Shown here: one piece after another, positions 33,321-42,428 of the stretch
How positions within the stretch are numbered: the stretch's first letter is position 1
Layout of the letters: each line of letters opens with the position of its first letter
NCBI GenBank assembly: GCA_003249035.1
Contig: QBMK01000004.1
Span: 91,998 to 155,997 of the forward strand
Direction: 5' to 3'
Length of the DNA stretch: 64,000 bases
From: Pseudanabaena sp.
GTDB lineage: Bacteria > Cyanobacteriota > Cyanobacteriia > Pseudanabaenales > Pseudanabaenaceae
The notes under the pieces: generated by a model
What the model was told of the DNA's origin: nothing
The model's database searches: none
The model's input: the letters and a program-made list of their open reading frames with translations, nothing else
Program-made: the position numbers and the translations under genes

Positions 33321-33824
33321 CTAATCAAAATAAAATAGTGTGACAACCTTGCGTTGTTCTTCAGCATCCTGACAAGTTTGTAATAAAGTCTCACTACCAT
33401 GAAACGCAAAGCAAATCAGTTGCTGACACTTGGAAATGATTTCTTGGTTGCATCGGCTACTCGCTTCAGCCAAAGATAGAGTGTCATTCTCGCTATGCTC
33501 AATTAAATGGATCACATTTTCTAGCTGTTCACGAGATTCATAGGGCTGTCTATCAAGACTTTGGGGTAAAATCACGGTTAACAAGTTAGGGTCGGCTCGT
33601 AAAGCGCCCCGAATCGCAGCAAAATTTGTACCTGTTGCTCCAGAGGTAATAATACTGTTACCAGATAGTGCCAAAGCATAGCTGAGCAGTTCGATTAGCA
33701 GTTGATGAGTTAATGGCACATGGCGGGAACCTAAAAACGCAATCCGCTTTGAGCCTTGCTGTTGTATCGTTGCAAGCTCTTGCAAAAAGTCGTCTAGCTT
33801 GGGTAGATTAATTGACTGAGTCAA
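33321..33824 (-). CDS. DprA/SLOG-like Rossmann-fold protein
   Basis: This 167-residue protein has a Rossmann-like core seen in RIAFLGSRHVPLTH and NSIITSGATGTNFAAIRGAL, the pattern of DprA/LOG-type (SLOG) nucleotide-binding domains. It is much shorter than DprA and lacks its C-terminal domain. Similar short cyanobacterial proteins are usually labelled DNA recombination-mediator protein A-like. A role in nucleotide sensing is also possible. It starts the group that runs through leuD, ferredoxin, SNase-like and miaA on the minus strand. Confidence 0.7.
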   Translation of the reverse strand: MTQSINLPKLDDFLQELATIQQQGSKRIAFLGSRHVPLTHQLLIELLSYALALSGNSIITSGATGTNFAAIRGALRADPNLLTVILPQSLDRQPYESREQLENVIHLIEHSENDTLSLAEASSRCNQEIISKCQQLICFAFHGSETLLQTCQDAEEQRKVVTLFYFD

Positions 33825-34264
33825 ACAAATCCCTCTCGTTTACTACTTACTGAACGAATACATACACAATATCACTTAACCATAGAGAAGCAAACTATAG
33901 AGTTAATCAAGATTCGCGTGTCCTGAAATATATATACTATTTAATATTATTTTCACTCTAAGAGCCTGCGTAATGATCAAAAGATAAATAGCAATCTATC
34001 ACAAGCATCAATTAACTACTTAGCTTTGCTTACTTTTCACGTCATCTCTGAAATGCTTTCTAGGCAAAGATTTTGAGATTAGTTGCATTTGCAGTAATGA
34101 TTGCTTAATGACAATTTGCAACGGTGGAATAAGGCTTGTAGAGTTATGAATGTTGGCGGTTATGCTAGTAGACGGTCAAGCAATTATTGACGGATAAAAA
34201 AGTTTCAATAAGTCATGCATATGACTTTGTGTTAACCGCCAAATCACCTTTGACAGTCTACTAG
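33825..34264. other. AT-rich gap, no intact gene
   Basis: No convincing ORF or RNA gene. The part after about 34140 contains coding-like scraps broken by stops (MLAVMLVDGQAII, and DFVLTAKSPLTVY before a TAG), probably the worn 5' part of the transposase that follows. Confidence 0.5.
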
Positions 34265-35180
34265 AACAAAAAGATAACGGGAAAAGTAAGACTGATCGAC
34301 TTGACCACCCTAGAAAAATGCGGCAAGTATTTACATTTGAGTAATCCCACCAAAACCGAACCCGACCCATGGGTGAGAATACTAAACGGAAAGCGAGGAC
34401 TACAACTGGTTGTACTGTATTTGGTTTATGGTGAGTGGCGCGTACCATGGAGATTTAGAGTATGGCGCGGTAAAAGATACCCCAGTCCCTCTGACTTAGC
34501 TTGCAAATTGTTGGGGACAGTCCCCAAGCAACTAACCCAAGGCACGACTGTGATTGTCCTTGCCGACACTGAGTTTAGTACAGTTAAGTTTTTCCATGCT
34601 GTCCGCGCCAAGTCTTGGCGTATTGATGTCGGTGTACGCAACAATCGTCATCTCCAAGATGGACGTACTGACAAAAAACTTTATCGTAATAGCAAACGCG
34701 GACAACAAGTTTTACTGGAAGGGCTAGCTAATCCTTTGACGGTCTCTTGGTTCTGGCTCAAAAGAGCCGATAGTAAACGGGAATTACGCTTTGTGGTCTC
34801 TTCTTATCCCTATTAGAATCACTTATCTGGTTATGTTAGGGCGTAAGCGTTGGGCAATTGAAGGCTTCTTTAAAACCATCAAGCATCGCTTTAGTTTGCA
34901 TTGTTTTGGGCAATCTACAAAACTTGGTGTTTATCGTTGGCTTATCCTCTCTTTGCTTGCTTATCTTTGGGCTCATTGGATCGATCAATCGTTTCTCCCT
35001 CCTGTCTTGGACTGGAAAGTTACCTGTGATTTGACTCTTTCTGTTTTATTCCCTTCTATTCTTTGTTTGAAACTTCTCAGACATATCCGAATTAGTGACG
35101 ATATTGCTGTTCGTTATGGTTTTGAAATTATTCTCAAACCCATTCCTACTTATCGCTTTGCGGAATGGTGCAAGATCTGA
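34265..35180 (+). pseudogene. Decayed IS4-like DDE transposase
   Basis: Two adjacent frames encode one protein. The first (to the TAG at 34814) ends LRFVVSSYPY and contains TVIVLADTEF with a likely catalytic Asp. The second frame (+1) continues with VMLGRKRWAIEGFFKTIKHR, which has the catalytic Glu in the IEGFFKTIK motif of IS4-type transposases, and runs to 35180. A frameshift near 34805-34820 and a broken N-terminus make it inactive. Terminal inverted repeats were not identified. It marks the left edge of the secretion island. Confidence 0.8.
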
Positions 35181-35463
35181 GTTAATTCACAAAAGTGTGG
35201 TCATACATTCGTGAATTGGTATAAATCCATAATCAAATTCCAGTTTGTAGTGTTAAACCATACAGGTTATCTATAGTTTAAGAAATGATGTTTATTCGAC
35301 TAAAAAAAGAATAAGGTTAAGTATAAATTTGATTAACAATCTAACTTTAATCAAGTTAATAGATCAAAGTATTTAGAAATACCTTCATTTCCTGAAAAAT
35401 CATGACAAACTACAAATTACTAGAACTTTCGTATATTTCGCTAGATAATTCTTAGACAAATTT

Positions 35464-37689
35464 ATGGCAACCCTTTCCTTCGATACAACTCAACCTGCTC
35501 AGGTTATTGGTCTAGGTGGTTATACAGTTGATCCAATCTTTACCGTTGGAGACAAGATTGGAACTTATGTTCCTCCTGGTATTCTCGACGGTATTGGTGC
35601 TTTCTCTCTCAATGACACCACTGTTCGTATTTATGTCAACCACGAGTTAGGCAGTACTGTTGGTTACAATTACACTTTGCAAAACAGTACAAAACTTGCT
35701 GGCGCTAGAATTAGTTACTTTGATGTTGATAAGCGTACATTTCAGATTGTTGATTCTGGACTTGCCTATGACACCATCTATAATCGCGCTGGTAATGTAG
35801 TTTCCTCCGCCACCGCCTATTCAGCTACAAACGTTAACGGTATCGATACAGCGAGTGGCTTTAACCGTTTCTGCTCGGCTGCTTTGTTTGAAGCAAATCA
35901 GTTTGGCGATTGTAATGGTTTAGCCGATCGCATTTTCTTTACTGGCGAAGAAAGTGGAGGTAATGTATATGCTTTGGATACCGCAACTAACGCTTTGTAT
36001 GCCCTACCTTGGTTTGGTCGCGCTGGATATGAGAATGTCACTGAAGTTGATACAGGCACAACCGATCAAGTTGCCTTTATAATTGGTGATGATCGCTCTC
36101 CTTCTACTGGAGTTCCTCTACTCCTTTACGTTGGTAATAAAGTTGCTGACAGCACTAATTTCTTAGAGCGTAATGGTCTGGCTGGTGGCAAGCTCTACGT
36201 TTGGGTTGCTGATGACCCTAACCATCCTTCCGATCCGATTGAAAAAAATCCGACCCAATTCAATGGTAACAATGCCTCGTTAAATGGCAAATTTGTTGAA
36301 ATCGATCAGTATGACCTCTCCAAAGCTGGCACTACAGGATACGATGACTTAGGTTTTGTCACCCAAGCTAAGCAAGATTCTTTAGCATTCGCCGAAGGCG
36401 CATTTGGTTTTGCTCGCATTGAAGATGTAGGCACCAATCCTCAAGATGGCACTCAAATCGCTTTTAACGCTACAGGTAACTCTTCTCTGTTTGGCGGTCA
36501 AGATTCTTGGGGAACAACCTACAGAATCGATATTGATTTCAATAACATTGCTACTGGCGACATTGTAGGCAAAATTGATATCCTCTACGATGGCAACGTC
36601 ACCAAGGATTCGGGTTTGCGTAGCCCTGACAATCTCACTTGGTCTGATGATGGCAAAATTTACATTCAAGAAGATCCAGCAGTTACGGGCTTTGGTCAAA
36701 CCTCTGGACTCACAAACTCGATTTTCAGTATCGATCCATCCAATGATAACCCATCTTCGACCTTAACCCGTTTAGCGATCGCTGATCGCTCAGCCGCAGG
36801 ACTTCCTGCTACTCAAACTGACTCTGACCCAAAGAATATTGGCTCTTGGGAAACTTCGGGTATCATTGATGTCTCTAAATTGTTTGGGGCAAAACCTGGA
36901 GAACTATTTCTCTTTGATGTACAGGCGCATTCTCTTGTTAATGGTTCGATCATCACTGCTACCAATATTGATGGTAACGGCGATGGAATACCAACTGCTG
37001 CGGAGAACCTTGTAGAAGGTGGTCAGCTAGCATTCTTGATCGCTCCTAGATCTTCTGTTGTCGGTACTAAACGTGCTGATAAGTTCGAAGCTGGTGTCAC
37101 CGAAGGTTTTGATGGTTTTAACGATAGTGTCTCAACTGGTGATGGTAACGACAGAGTTGATAGCTCCAATGGTTTCGGAGGGAATAACCTCATTGACACT
37201 GGAAAAGGTAATGACACAATTATCTTAGCCAATGGCGGCGATCGCGTTTTTGCTGGATTGGGTAAAGACCAGGTAAACGCAGTAAATGCTAGAAACTACT
37301 ACATCGATGGTGGCGCAGGCAATGACACATTTTTCCTAGGTGTCAGTGGAACTGTCTTGGGTGGCGATGGCAACGATAGCTTCTTTGCTACTACTGGAGA
37401 CGATATCTTCTTCGATCCTAATGGTGCTGGCAACTTGCTATATGGTGGTGCTGGTGCTGATAAGTTCTGGCTCTTCAATGGTGAAGCTCCATCTAGCCCA
37501 ATCACGATCGTTGATTTTGAAGTTGGAAAAGATGTAATTGGTTTCATTGGTTTAGGCAAAGGAACCTTTTCTCAATTGACTCTTTCTGGAGATACCATTA
37601 GTTTTGATGGTGAGACGATCGCCACATTAACTGGAATTGAAACTTCTAAATTGACTGCAAATAGCTTTAAGTTCGTTAAGGACTTTTGA
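35464..37689 (+). CDS. PhoX-like (DUF839) protein with RTX calcium-binding repeats
   Basis: This 741-residue protein has no Sec signal. Residues 20-520 match the PhoX/DUF839 fold: RIYVNHELG, RIFFTGEESGG, ALPWFGRAGYENV and a late DPKNIGSWETSGIIDVS. PhoX enzymes are calcium- and iron-dependent phosphatases. Residues 540-680 contain glycine-rich RTX nonapeptides (GDGNDRVDS, GKGNDTIIL, GGAGNDTFFL, GGDGNDSFF, GGAGADKF). RTX repeats and the absence of a signal peptide point to type I secretion, consistent with the ABC/HlyD genes downstream. Phosphatase activity is inferred; it could be a phosphodiesterase or a structural cell-surface protein. Confidence 0.82.
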   Translation: MATLSFDTTQPAQVIGLGGYTVDPIFTVGDKIGTYVPPGILDGIGAFSLNDTTVRIYVNHELGSTVGYNYTLQNSTKLAGARISYFDVDKRTFQIVDSGLAYDTIYNRAGNVVSSATAYSATNVNGIDTASGFNRFCSAALFEANQFGDCNGLADRIFFTGEESGGNVYALDTATNALYALPWFGRAGYENVTEVDTGTTDQVAFIIGDDRSPSTGVPLLLYVGNKVADSTNFLERNGLAGGKLYVWVADDPNHPSDPIEKNPTQFNGNNASLNGKFVEIDQYDLSKAGTTGYDDLGFVTQAKQDSLAFAEGAFGFARIEDVGTNPQDGTQIAFNATGNSSLFGGQDSWGTTYRIDIDFNNIATGDIVGKIDILYDGNVTKDSGLRSPDNLTWSDDGKIYIQEDPAVTGFGQTSGLTNSIFSIDPSNDNPSSTLTRLAIADRSAAGLPATQTDSDPKNIGSWETSGIIDVSKLFGAKPGELFLFDVQAHSLVNGSIITATNIDGNGDGIPTAAENLVEGGQLAFLIAPRSSVVGTKRADKFEAGVTEGFDGFNDSVSTGDGNDRVDSSNGFGGNNLIDTGKGNDTIILANGGDRVFAGLGKDQVNAVNARNYYIDGGAGNDTFFLGVSGTVLGGDGNDSFFATTGDDIFFDPNGAGNLLYGGAGADKFWLFNGEAPSSPITIVDFEVGKDVIGFIGLGKGTFSQLTLSGDTISFDGETIATLTGIETSKLTANSFKFVKDF

Positions 37690-37743
37690 GTTTTAGTTGA
37701 TTTCGTTTGTTTTACAGCGCTTTGCGCTCAAACCCGAACTAAG

Positions 37744-37848
37744 GACTTGTTGAAAGTGTTGCAAAGCAATACTTTCAGCAGGTCATTGTGGTTCGCTGGA
37801 TCGGAAGTTGCTGTTAAATACAAAGGCGGCACTTTATGCCGCCTTTGC
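37744..37848 (+). terminator. Hairpin pair after the PhoX-like gene
   Basis: A hairpin at 37744-37784 (GACTTGTTGAAAGT with near-complement) has the loop GTTGCAAAGCAAT, shared with other hairpins in the window. A second, terminator-like stem at 37821-37848 (CAAAGGCGGC / GCCGCCTTTG) follows. The rest of 37690-38025 shows no gene. Confidence 0.7.
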
Positions 37849-38025
37849 TATAGCAAGAAAAGGTTAGTGTCATTAATTATTCGCGGTAATAGTAGTAGCG
37901 GGAAAAGGTGTAAAACAAGCTTACTTTTCACGGCATTATTGAAAGGTAAACCAGAAGAGCTTTTCAAGCAAAGGGGACGGATGGGTATCAAAGTATAAAA
38001 AATCGAGTCAAAGCAGACAAGAAAA

Positions 38026-38528
38026 ATGATGAACTGGTGGGACAAGAATTTTGCAAGTTGTGAATTAGGGGATGAGAGACTAAGCGACAGAGCCTACTCA
38101 GTCGGCAAAAAACTAAGTGAAGGATTTGGGAAAGCGTTGTCCGAGATATTTAAAAGTGGCTCTGAATTAAAAAGAGCTTATGAGTTTTCGCCAATCGGAA
38201 AACAGAATTTAGCAAGATCATAAAACCGCGCTGTCAAATGACCAGTGAAGCCGTGGAAGAACTAGAATTGGTCTTATGCGTAGGAGATACAACAACGTAT
38301 CTAGATTATGGCAAAATTAAAGCGAAACGGGAAGGGTCTGAACCAACAGGAAACGGCGGGAACGGATTAATTCTGCATAGTTCCTTAGCAATTGACCCAC
38401 AAAATGGGCAAAGCATGGGACTGATGTGGCAAAAACTGTGCTTAGCTTTGCTCTCAACCACATATCAGTTTTTGAAAAGATTATCTTTTCAACGTCTGCA
38501 CAAAATTTCTTATAGTTGGTTTGATTGA
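38026..38528 (+). pseudogene. Fragment of a Tn5/IS4-like transposase
   Basis: The first frame begins MMNWWDKNFASCELGDERLS, close to the start of Tn5-family transposases (WAEKNFASAELGDKRL type), and stops at 38221. A second frame continues VLCVGDTTTYLDY, with the first catalytic Asp, and HSSLAIDPQNGQSMGL, then ends at 38528. The catalytic core after this point is missing, so this is a frameshifted and 3'-truncated remnant inside the secretion island. Confidence 0.8.
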
Positions 38529-38609
38529 AAAATCGCTATAAGTATGCTCTCATGTTCAAACCACTACAGCACAGCAGGCTTAAATGGTGATAATTATTTC
38601 TAAGAAACT

Positions 38610-39311
38610 ATGGTGGGTTACTTGACAATTGACAATCTCAAAATTGAGGAAGAGAATTTTGGCGATCTTTTAGCGATCTATCGTTTGTTACCAAGTTTTA
38701 AGCGAGAACTAGCTATCGATCGCGCGATCGCTGGCATTACCCTTGAGCCAGAAGAAATTAATCTGGCATTGCAACAGCTTCAACAGCGTTATCAACTTAG
38801 TACTCAAGAAGCTATCCAGAATTATTGTCGAGTTTATAGTCTCACTGATGCACAACTCAAGGAGATTGCATTACGAGAGTTCAAAATCGAAAAATTTAAG
38901 CACCAGACTTGGGGGAATAGTCTCGAATCAACATTTTTAAATCGAAGAGCTAGTTTAGATCGTGTAATTTATTCGCTGATTCGCCACAAAAATCCTGAGC
39001 TTTTACAGGAACTATTCTTTCGTATTCAAGATTGCGAGCAGTCATTCGCTGAGGTTGCATCTCAATATTCTCAGGGTGTAGAAGCTCAAACAGGTGGCAT
39101 GATTGGGCCAGTCTTGCTTAATAAACTTCCTGCCGCGATCGCTGAAAAATTACGGCATAGCATTCCGCAACAGATTCACCCACCATTCCTTTTAGAGGAA
39201 TGGATTGTAATTTTACGCCTAGAAAAAGTTGTGCCGGCTCAGTTTGACGATGTAACATCTCAGCTTTTACTAAATCAACTGTTTGAGGAATCCTTGCAGG
39301 AAAAATCTTGA
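38610..39311 (+). CDS. Parvulin-type peptidyl-prolyl isomerase, secretion-linked
   Basis: This 233-residue protein has a SurA/PrsA-like helical N-terminal half (residues 40-110) and a parvulin-like domain (about 120-220) with FAEVASQYSQG and GGMIGPVLLNKLP. It has no signal peptide or anchor, so it probably acts in the cytoplasm. In cyanobacteria such isomerases are often found directly upstream of type I secretion ABC genes, as here (about 50 bases before the next gene). It may keep long RTX or repeat-rich cargo export-competent. Confidence 0.8.
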   Translation: MVGYLTIDNLKIEEENFGDLLAIYRLLPSFKRELAIDRAIAGITLEPEEINLALQQLQQRYQLSTQEAIQNYCRVYSLTDAQLKEIALREFKIEKFKHQTWGNSLESTFLNRRASLDRVIYSLIRHKNPELLQELFFRIQDCEQSFAEVASQYSQGVEAQTGGMIGPVLLNKLPAAIAEKLRHSIPQQIHPPFLLEEWIVILRLEKVVPAQFDDVTSQLLLNQLFEESLQEKS

Positions 39312-39362
39312 TTGCTATTGACTGACCCGCGTTTTTGATCATTAAACTCCTTGAGCTATCCC

Positions 39363-42320
39363 ATGTTTACTAACACTCATGCTATTCAAGACCTCATCGA
39401 TCGCTTTCCACTATTGCAAAACCTTGACCGTCAGATTGTGCAGGAACTAAGCGATCGCCTTCAGCCATTGCGCTATCGTATGGGGCAGGTAATTTTGCGG
39501 CGTGAAAACATGCCAGCACAAGTGCTGTTTTTATGGGAAGGTCAAGTAAGACTGCTAGCACAAATACCGAAAACGACATCTCCTACGACCCTAGAAACCC
39601 TCAAGCCTGGGGCAGTGCTCGGATGGGCAAGCTTAATCCGTGATTTGCCCTGCGAAACGGCGATCGCCTCCATGGAAAGCACTTTTTTGTCCCTAGATGA
39701 GGCGGATTTTTTTAAACTTTGCGATCTTAGTCCTGATTTTAAAAATGCTTTTAGTACCCAAGTTTCTCCAGCTGAAGTTTTCGATCTGTTTGCGATCGAG
39801 ATGGATCGTCGCGCTCAGTCTCCTAAAGATTTTACCCAACAGGTTCGCAATGCTTGTCAAGATGCGCGAGTTCTGACTTTACCAGCGGGTAAAAATTCGA
39901 TTGCGCCCCTCGATCCTGATTTTGTGTGGCTCGTTAGCGGTGGAAAAAATATTGCAATTCCCTCTGGTACGAGAGTTGAGCCAAATCGTACTATCTTTGA
40001 AATTCCAGAGGCTAGCTATCTCCGTTTGATTGGCTTGCGCGATGATTTCGCAATAGCTACCGAAGTAGTGGTTGAATTACCACCCCATCCCACCGCCTTT
40101 GATATTCCTTACGCTCCTGATTTGCCAACTGTTAGCGATCGCAGCAATCGCGGCGATCGCAAAGCTCAAGACTATCCTCATATCTATGGTCGCGGTCCAA
40201 TTGATGCATCAGTGGCTTGTTTTGAGATGCTGGCTAAATATTGGAGTATGCCCTTTAATCGCCATGTGATCAAACGGGCGATCGCCAATCAATACGATCG
40301 TTCTCAAAGTATCTCCTTACAGCTATGCGGTACGATCGCCGAGCTCATGGGACTAAATGGGCAGTTAGTAGCAATTCCAGTTAGTGCCATTGGTCAAGTT
40401 CCCACGCCAGCTTTATTGCCTTGGCAAGATACCTTTGCGGTGCTTTACAAAACCAGCGATCGCGAGCAGGTACTAGGTATTCCTGAACAGGGAATTGTCA
40501 TTAAGAAAACTGCTCAATTTGCCGATCTTTGGGGCGAATCGGGACAGATTTTAATCATTCAGCCAACTAAGGATACTCCCAAACAAAAATTTGGACTATC
40601 TTGGTTTCTACCATCTCTCAAGCGCTACCGCAATCCCTTAATAACCGTTTTGATAGCCTCTTTCTTTGTGCAGTTATTAGGGCTGGCGAATCCTCTAATC
40701 ACGCAAGTAATTATTGATAAAGTAATTATTCAAAATGCCCCATCCACCTTAAATATCTTAGGCATTCTATTACTGGTGATCGCTTTCTTTGAATCGGTTA
40801 TTAGCGCCCTGCGAAGTTATCTGTTTGTAAATACAACTAACCGTATTGACTTAACTCTAGGCTCAGAAACAATCGATCATTTGGTCAGATTGCCTTTGCG
40901 CTATTTTGAGAAGCGATCGGTGGGAGAACTATCTAGCCGCATTGGAGAACTAGAAAATATCCGCCAATTTTTGACTGGCACTGCTCTCACAGTTGTCCTT
41001 GATGCGGTATTTTCCTTTGTTTATATTGTTGTAATGATTTGGTATAGCTGGCTGTTAACCATTGTGGCGTTGGGAACTGTACCACTGTTTGCTCTGCTGA
41101 CCTACATTGTTGCTCCGATCGCCCGAACGCAGCTACGCAACAAAGCCGAACGCAATGCCGCAACTCAGTCCTATTTAGTGGAAGTTGTTTCAGGGATTCA
41201 GACTGTTAAGGCGCAAAGTATTGAATTGCAGTCGCGATGGGAATGGCAACGTCGCTATGCTCGCTATGTTTCCGATGGATTTAAGACCGTAGTAACTTCC
41301 ACGACGGCGGGTTCCATGAGTCAGTTTCTAAATCAGTTTTCTAACCTATTGCTGTTATGGGTTGGGGCTTTTTTGGTTCTCGATGGAAAACTATCTCTCG
41401 GACAGTTAATCGCATTTCGGATCATTGCTGGTTATACGACCTCGCCACTTTTACGTCTGATTCAACTTTGGCAAAATTTCCAAGAAACAGCCCTCTCACT
41501 GGAACGTCTCAGCGATATTATAAATCATCCTCAAGAACAAGAAGAAGCCGGTCGTCGAAATATTCCTATGCCTGCAATTAAAGGAGCAGTGCGCTATGAG
41601 AATGTCAATTTCCGCTTTAATCCCAATGGACCTTTGCAGCTAAATAATGTCAATTTAGATGTTCCTAATGGTCAGTTTGTTGGTGTTGTCGGAACTAGTG
41701 GCGCAGGCAAAAGTACCCTCACAAAGTTAATGTCGCGTCTGTATGAACCCGAGGCAGGAAGGATTTTGATCGATGATTATGACATTGGCAAAGTTGAGCT
41801 TTATTCTTTGCGAAGGCAAATTGGGGTAGTTTTACAAGATACGCTGCTGTTTGATGGTACGGTGCAGCAAAATATTGCTTTAACAAATCCTGATGCCACT
41901 CCAGATGAGATTGTCGCGGCGGCTCGAACTGCTTGTGCCCATGATTTCATCATGCAACTGCCCCAAGGTTATGAATCAAGAGTTGGTGAGCGTGGAGCGT
42001 CTCTTTCTGGTGGACAAAGACAAAGGATTGCGATCGCCCGTACTATTTTGCAAAAACCGCAATTATTGATTCTTGATGAGGCAACTAGTGCCCTAGATTA
42101 TAATACTGAGCGTAAAGTCTGTTTAAATCTTGCTGAGGAGTTTCGCGGACGAACGGTTTTCTTTATCACCCATCGACTTGCCACGATTCATAGTGCTGAC
42201 CTGATTTTGTTGATGGATAGTGGAAGGGTCGCCGAGCAGGGAACCCACACTGAACTAATGGCGCTGCAAGATCGCTATTTCTGTTTATATCGCCAACAGG
42301 AAGCAGCAGGTAATTCTTAA
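39363..42320 (+). CDS. Type I secretion ABC transporter with cNMP-binding-like and degenerate C39 domains
   Basis: From the ATG at 39363 (a TTG at 39351 is an alternative) the protein has 985 residues. Residues 5-125 resemble a cyclic-nucleotide-binding domain (FPLLQNLDRQIVQELSDRL, then MGQVILRRENMP). Residues 270-400 are a C39-peptidase-like domain in which the expected catalytic Cys is lost (GPIDASVACFEM, Ala in place of Cys), so it binds rather than cuts cargo, as in HlyB. Membrane segments cover about 410-690. The nucleotide-binding domain has GTSGAGKST and LSGGQRQRIAIAR. It exports cargo together with the HlyD protein encoded next. Confidence 0.9.
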   Translation: MFTNTHAIQDLIDRFPLLQNLDRQIVQELSDRLQPLRYRMGQVILRRENMPAQVLFLWEGQVRLLAQIPKTTSPTTLETLKPGAVLGWASLIRDLPCETAIASMESTFLSLDEADFFKLCDLSPDFKNAFSTQVSPAEVFDLFAIEMDRRAQSPKDFTQQVRNACQDARVLTLPAGKNSIAPLDPDFVWLVSGGKNIAIPSGTRVEPNRTIFEIPEASYLRLIGLRDDFAIATEVVVELPPHPTAFDIPYAPDLPTVSDRSNRGDRKAQDYPHIYGRGPIDASVACFEMLAKYWSMPFNRHVIKRAIANQYDRSQSISLQLCGTIAELMGLNGQLVAIPVSAIGQVPTPALLPWQDTFAVLYKTSDREQVLGIPEQGIVIKKTAQFADLWGESGQILIIQPTKDTPKQKFGLSWFLPSLKRYRNPLITVLIASFFVQLLGLANPLITQVIIDKVIIQNAPSTLNILGILLLVIAFFESVISALRSYLFVNTTNRIDLTLGSETIDHLVRLPLRYFEKRSVGELSSRIGELENIRQFLTGTALTVVLDAVFSFVYIVVMIWYSWLLTIVALGTVPLFALLTYIVAPIARTQLRNKAERNAATQSYLVEVVSGIQTVKAQSIELQSRWEWQRRYARYVSDGFKTVVTSTTAGSMSQFLNQFSNLLLLWVGAFLVLDGKLSLGQLIAFRIIAGYTTSPLLRLIQLWQNFQETALSLERLSDIINHPQEQEEAGRRNIPMPAIKGAVRYENVNFRFNPNGPLQLNNVNLDVPNGQFVGVVGTSGAGKSTLTKLMSRLYEPEAGRILIDDYDIGKVELYSLRRQIGVVLQDTLLFDGTVQQNIALTNPDATPDEIVAAARTACAHDFIMQLPQGYESRVGERGASLSGGQRQRIAIARTILQKPQLLILDEATSALDYNTERKVCLNLAEEFRGRTVFFITHRLATIHSADLILLMDSGRVAEQGTHTELMALQDRYFCLYRQQEAAGNS

Positions 42321-42329
42321 ACGAACCAA

Positions 42330-42372
42330 TAAATTTTTTAAAAGCTTTGCTAAGTAGCACTTTTAAAAAATT
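42330..42372. repeat. AT-rich hairpin with GCTTTGC loop
   Basis: AAATTTTTTAAAAG / CTTTTAAAAAATTT arms around a 15-base loop containing CTTTGC, ten bases after the ABC gene. Confidence 0.6.
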
Positions 42373-42428
42373 TAACGGTTCTGGTTCGAGCGGATTGAGA
42401 CTAACGATAAAATAAAGGTAAAAAGATC

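Noticed and set aside
34020..34066. Similarity between GCTTACTTTTCACG at about 34026 and 37918, near the two IS remnants
   Set aside because: Only about 14 bases match well; too short to call a shared IS end.
34800..34830. Programmed frameshift in the IS4-like transposase
   Set aside because: No slippery A or T run at the junction, and the N-terminal part is also broken, so decay is simpler.
35300..35365. Possible Pho box upstream of the PhoX-like gene (CTTAACCT on the minus strand at 35314-35321 and TTAA-containing neighbours)
   Set aside because: Only one good unit; the others are not at the required 11-base spacing. The region is simply TTAA-rich.
37747..37998. ORF of 83 codons between the PhoX-like gene and the IS remnant
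   Set aside because: It runs through a hairpin and a terminator stem and shows no protein-like features.
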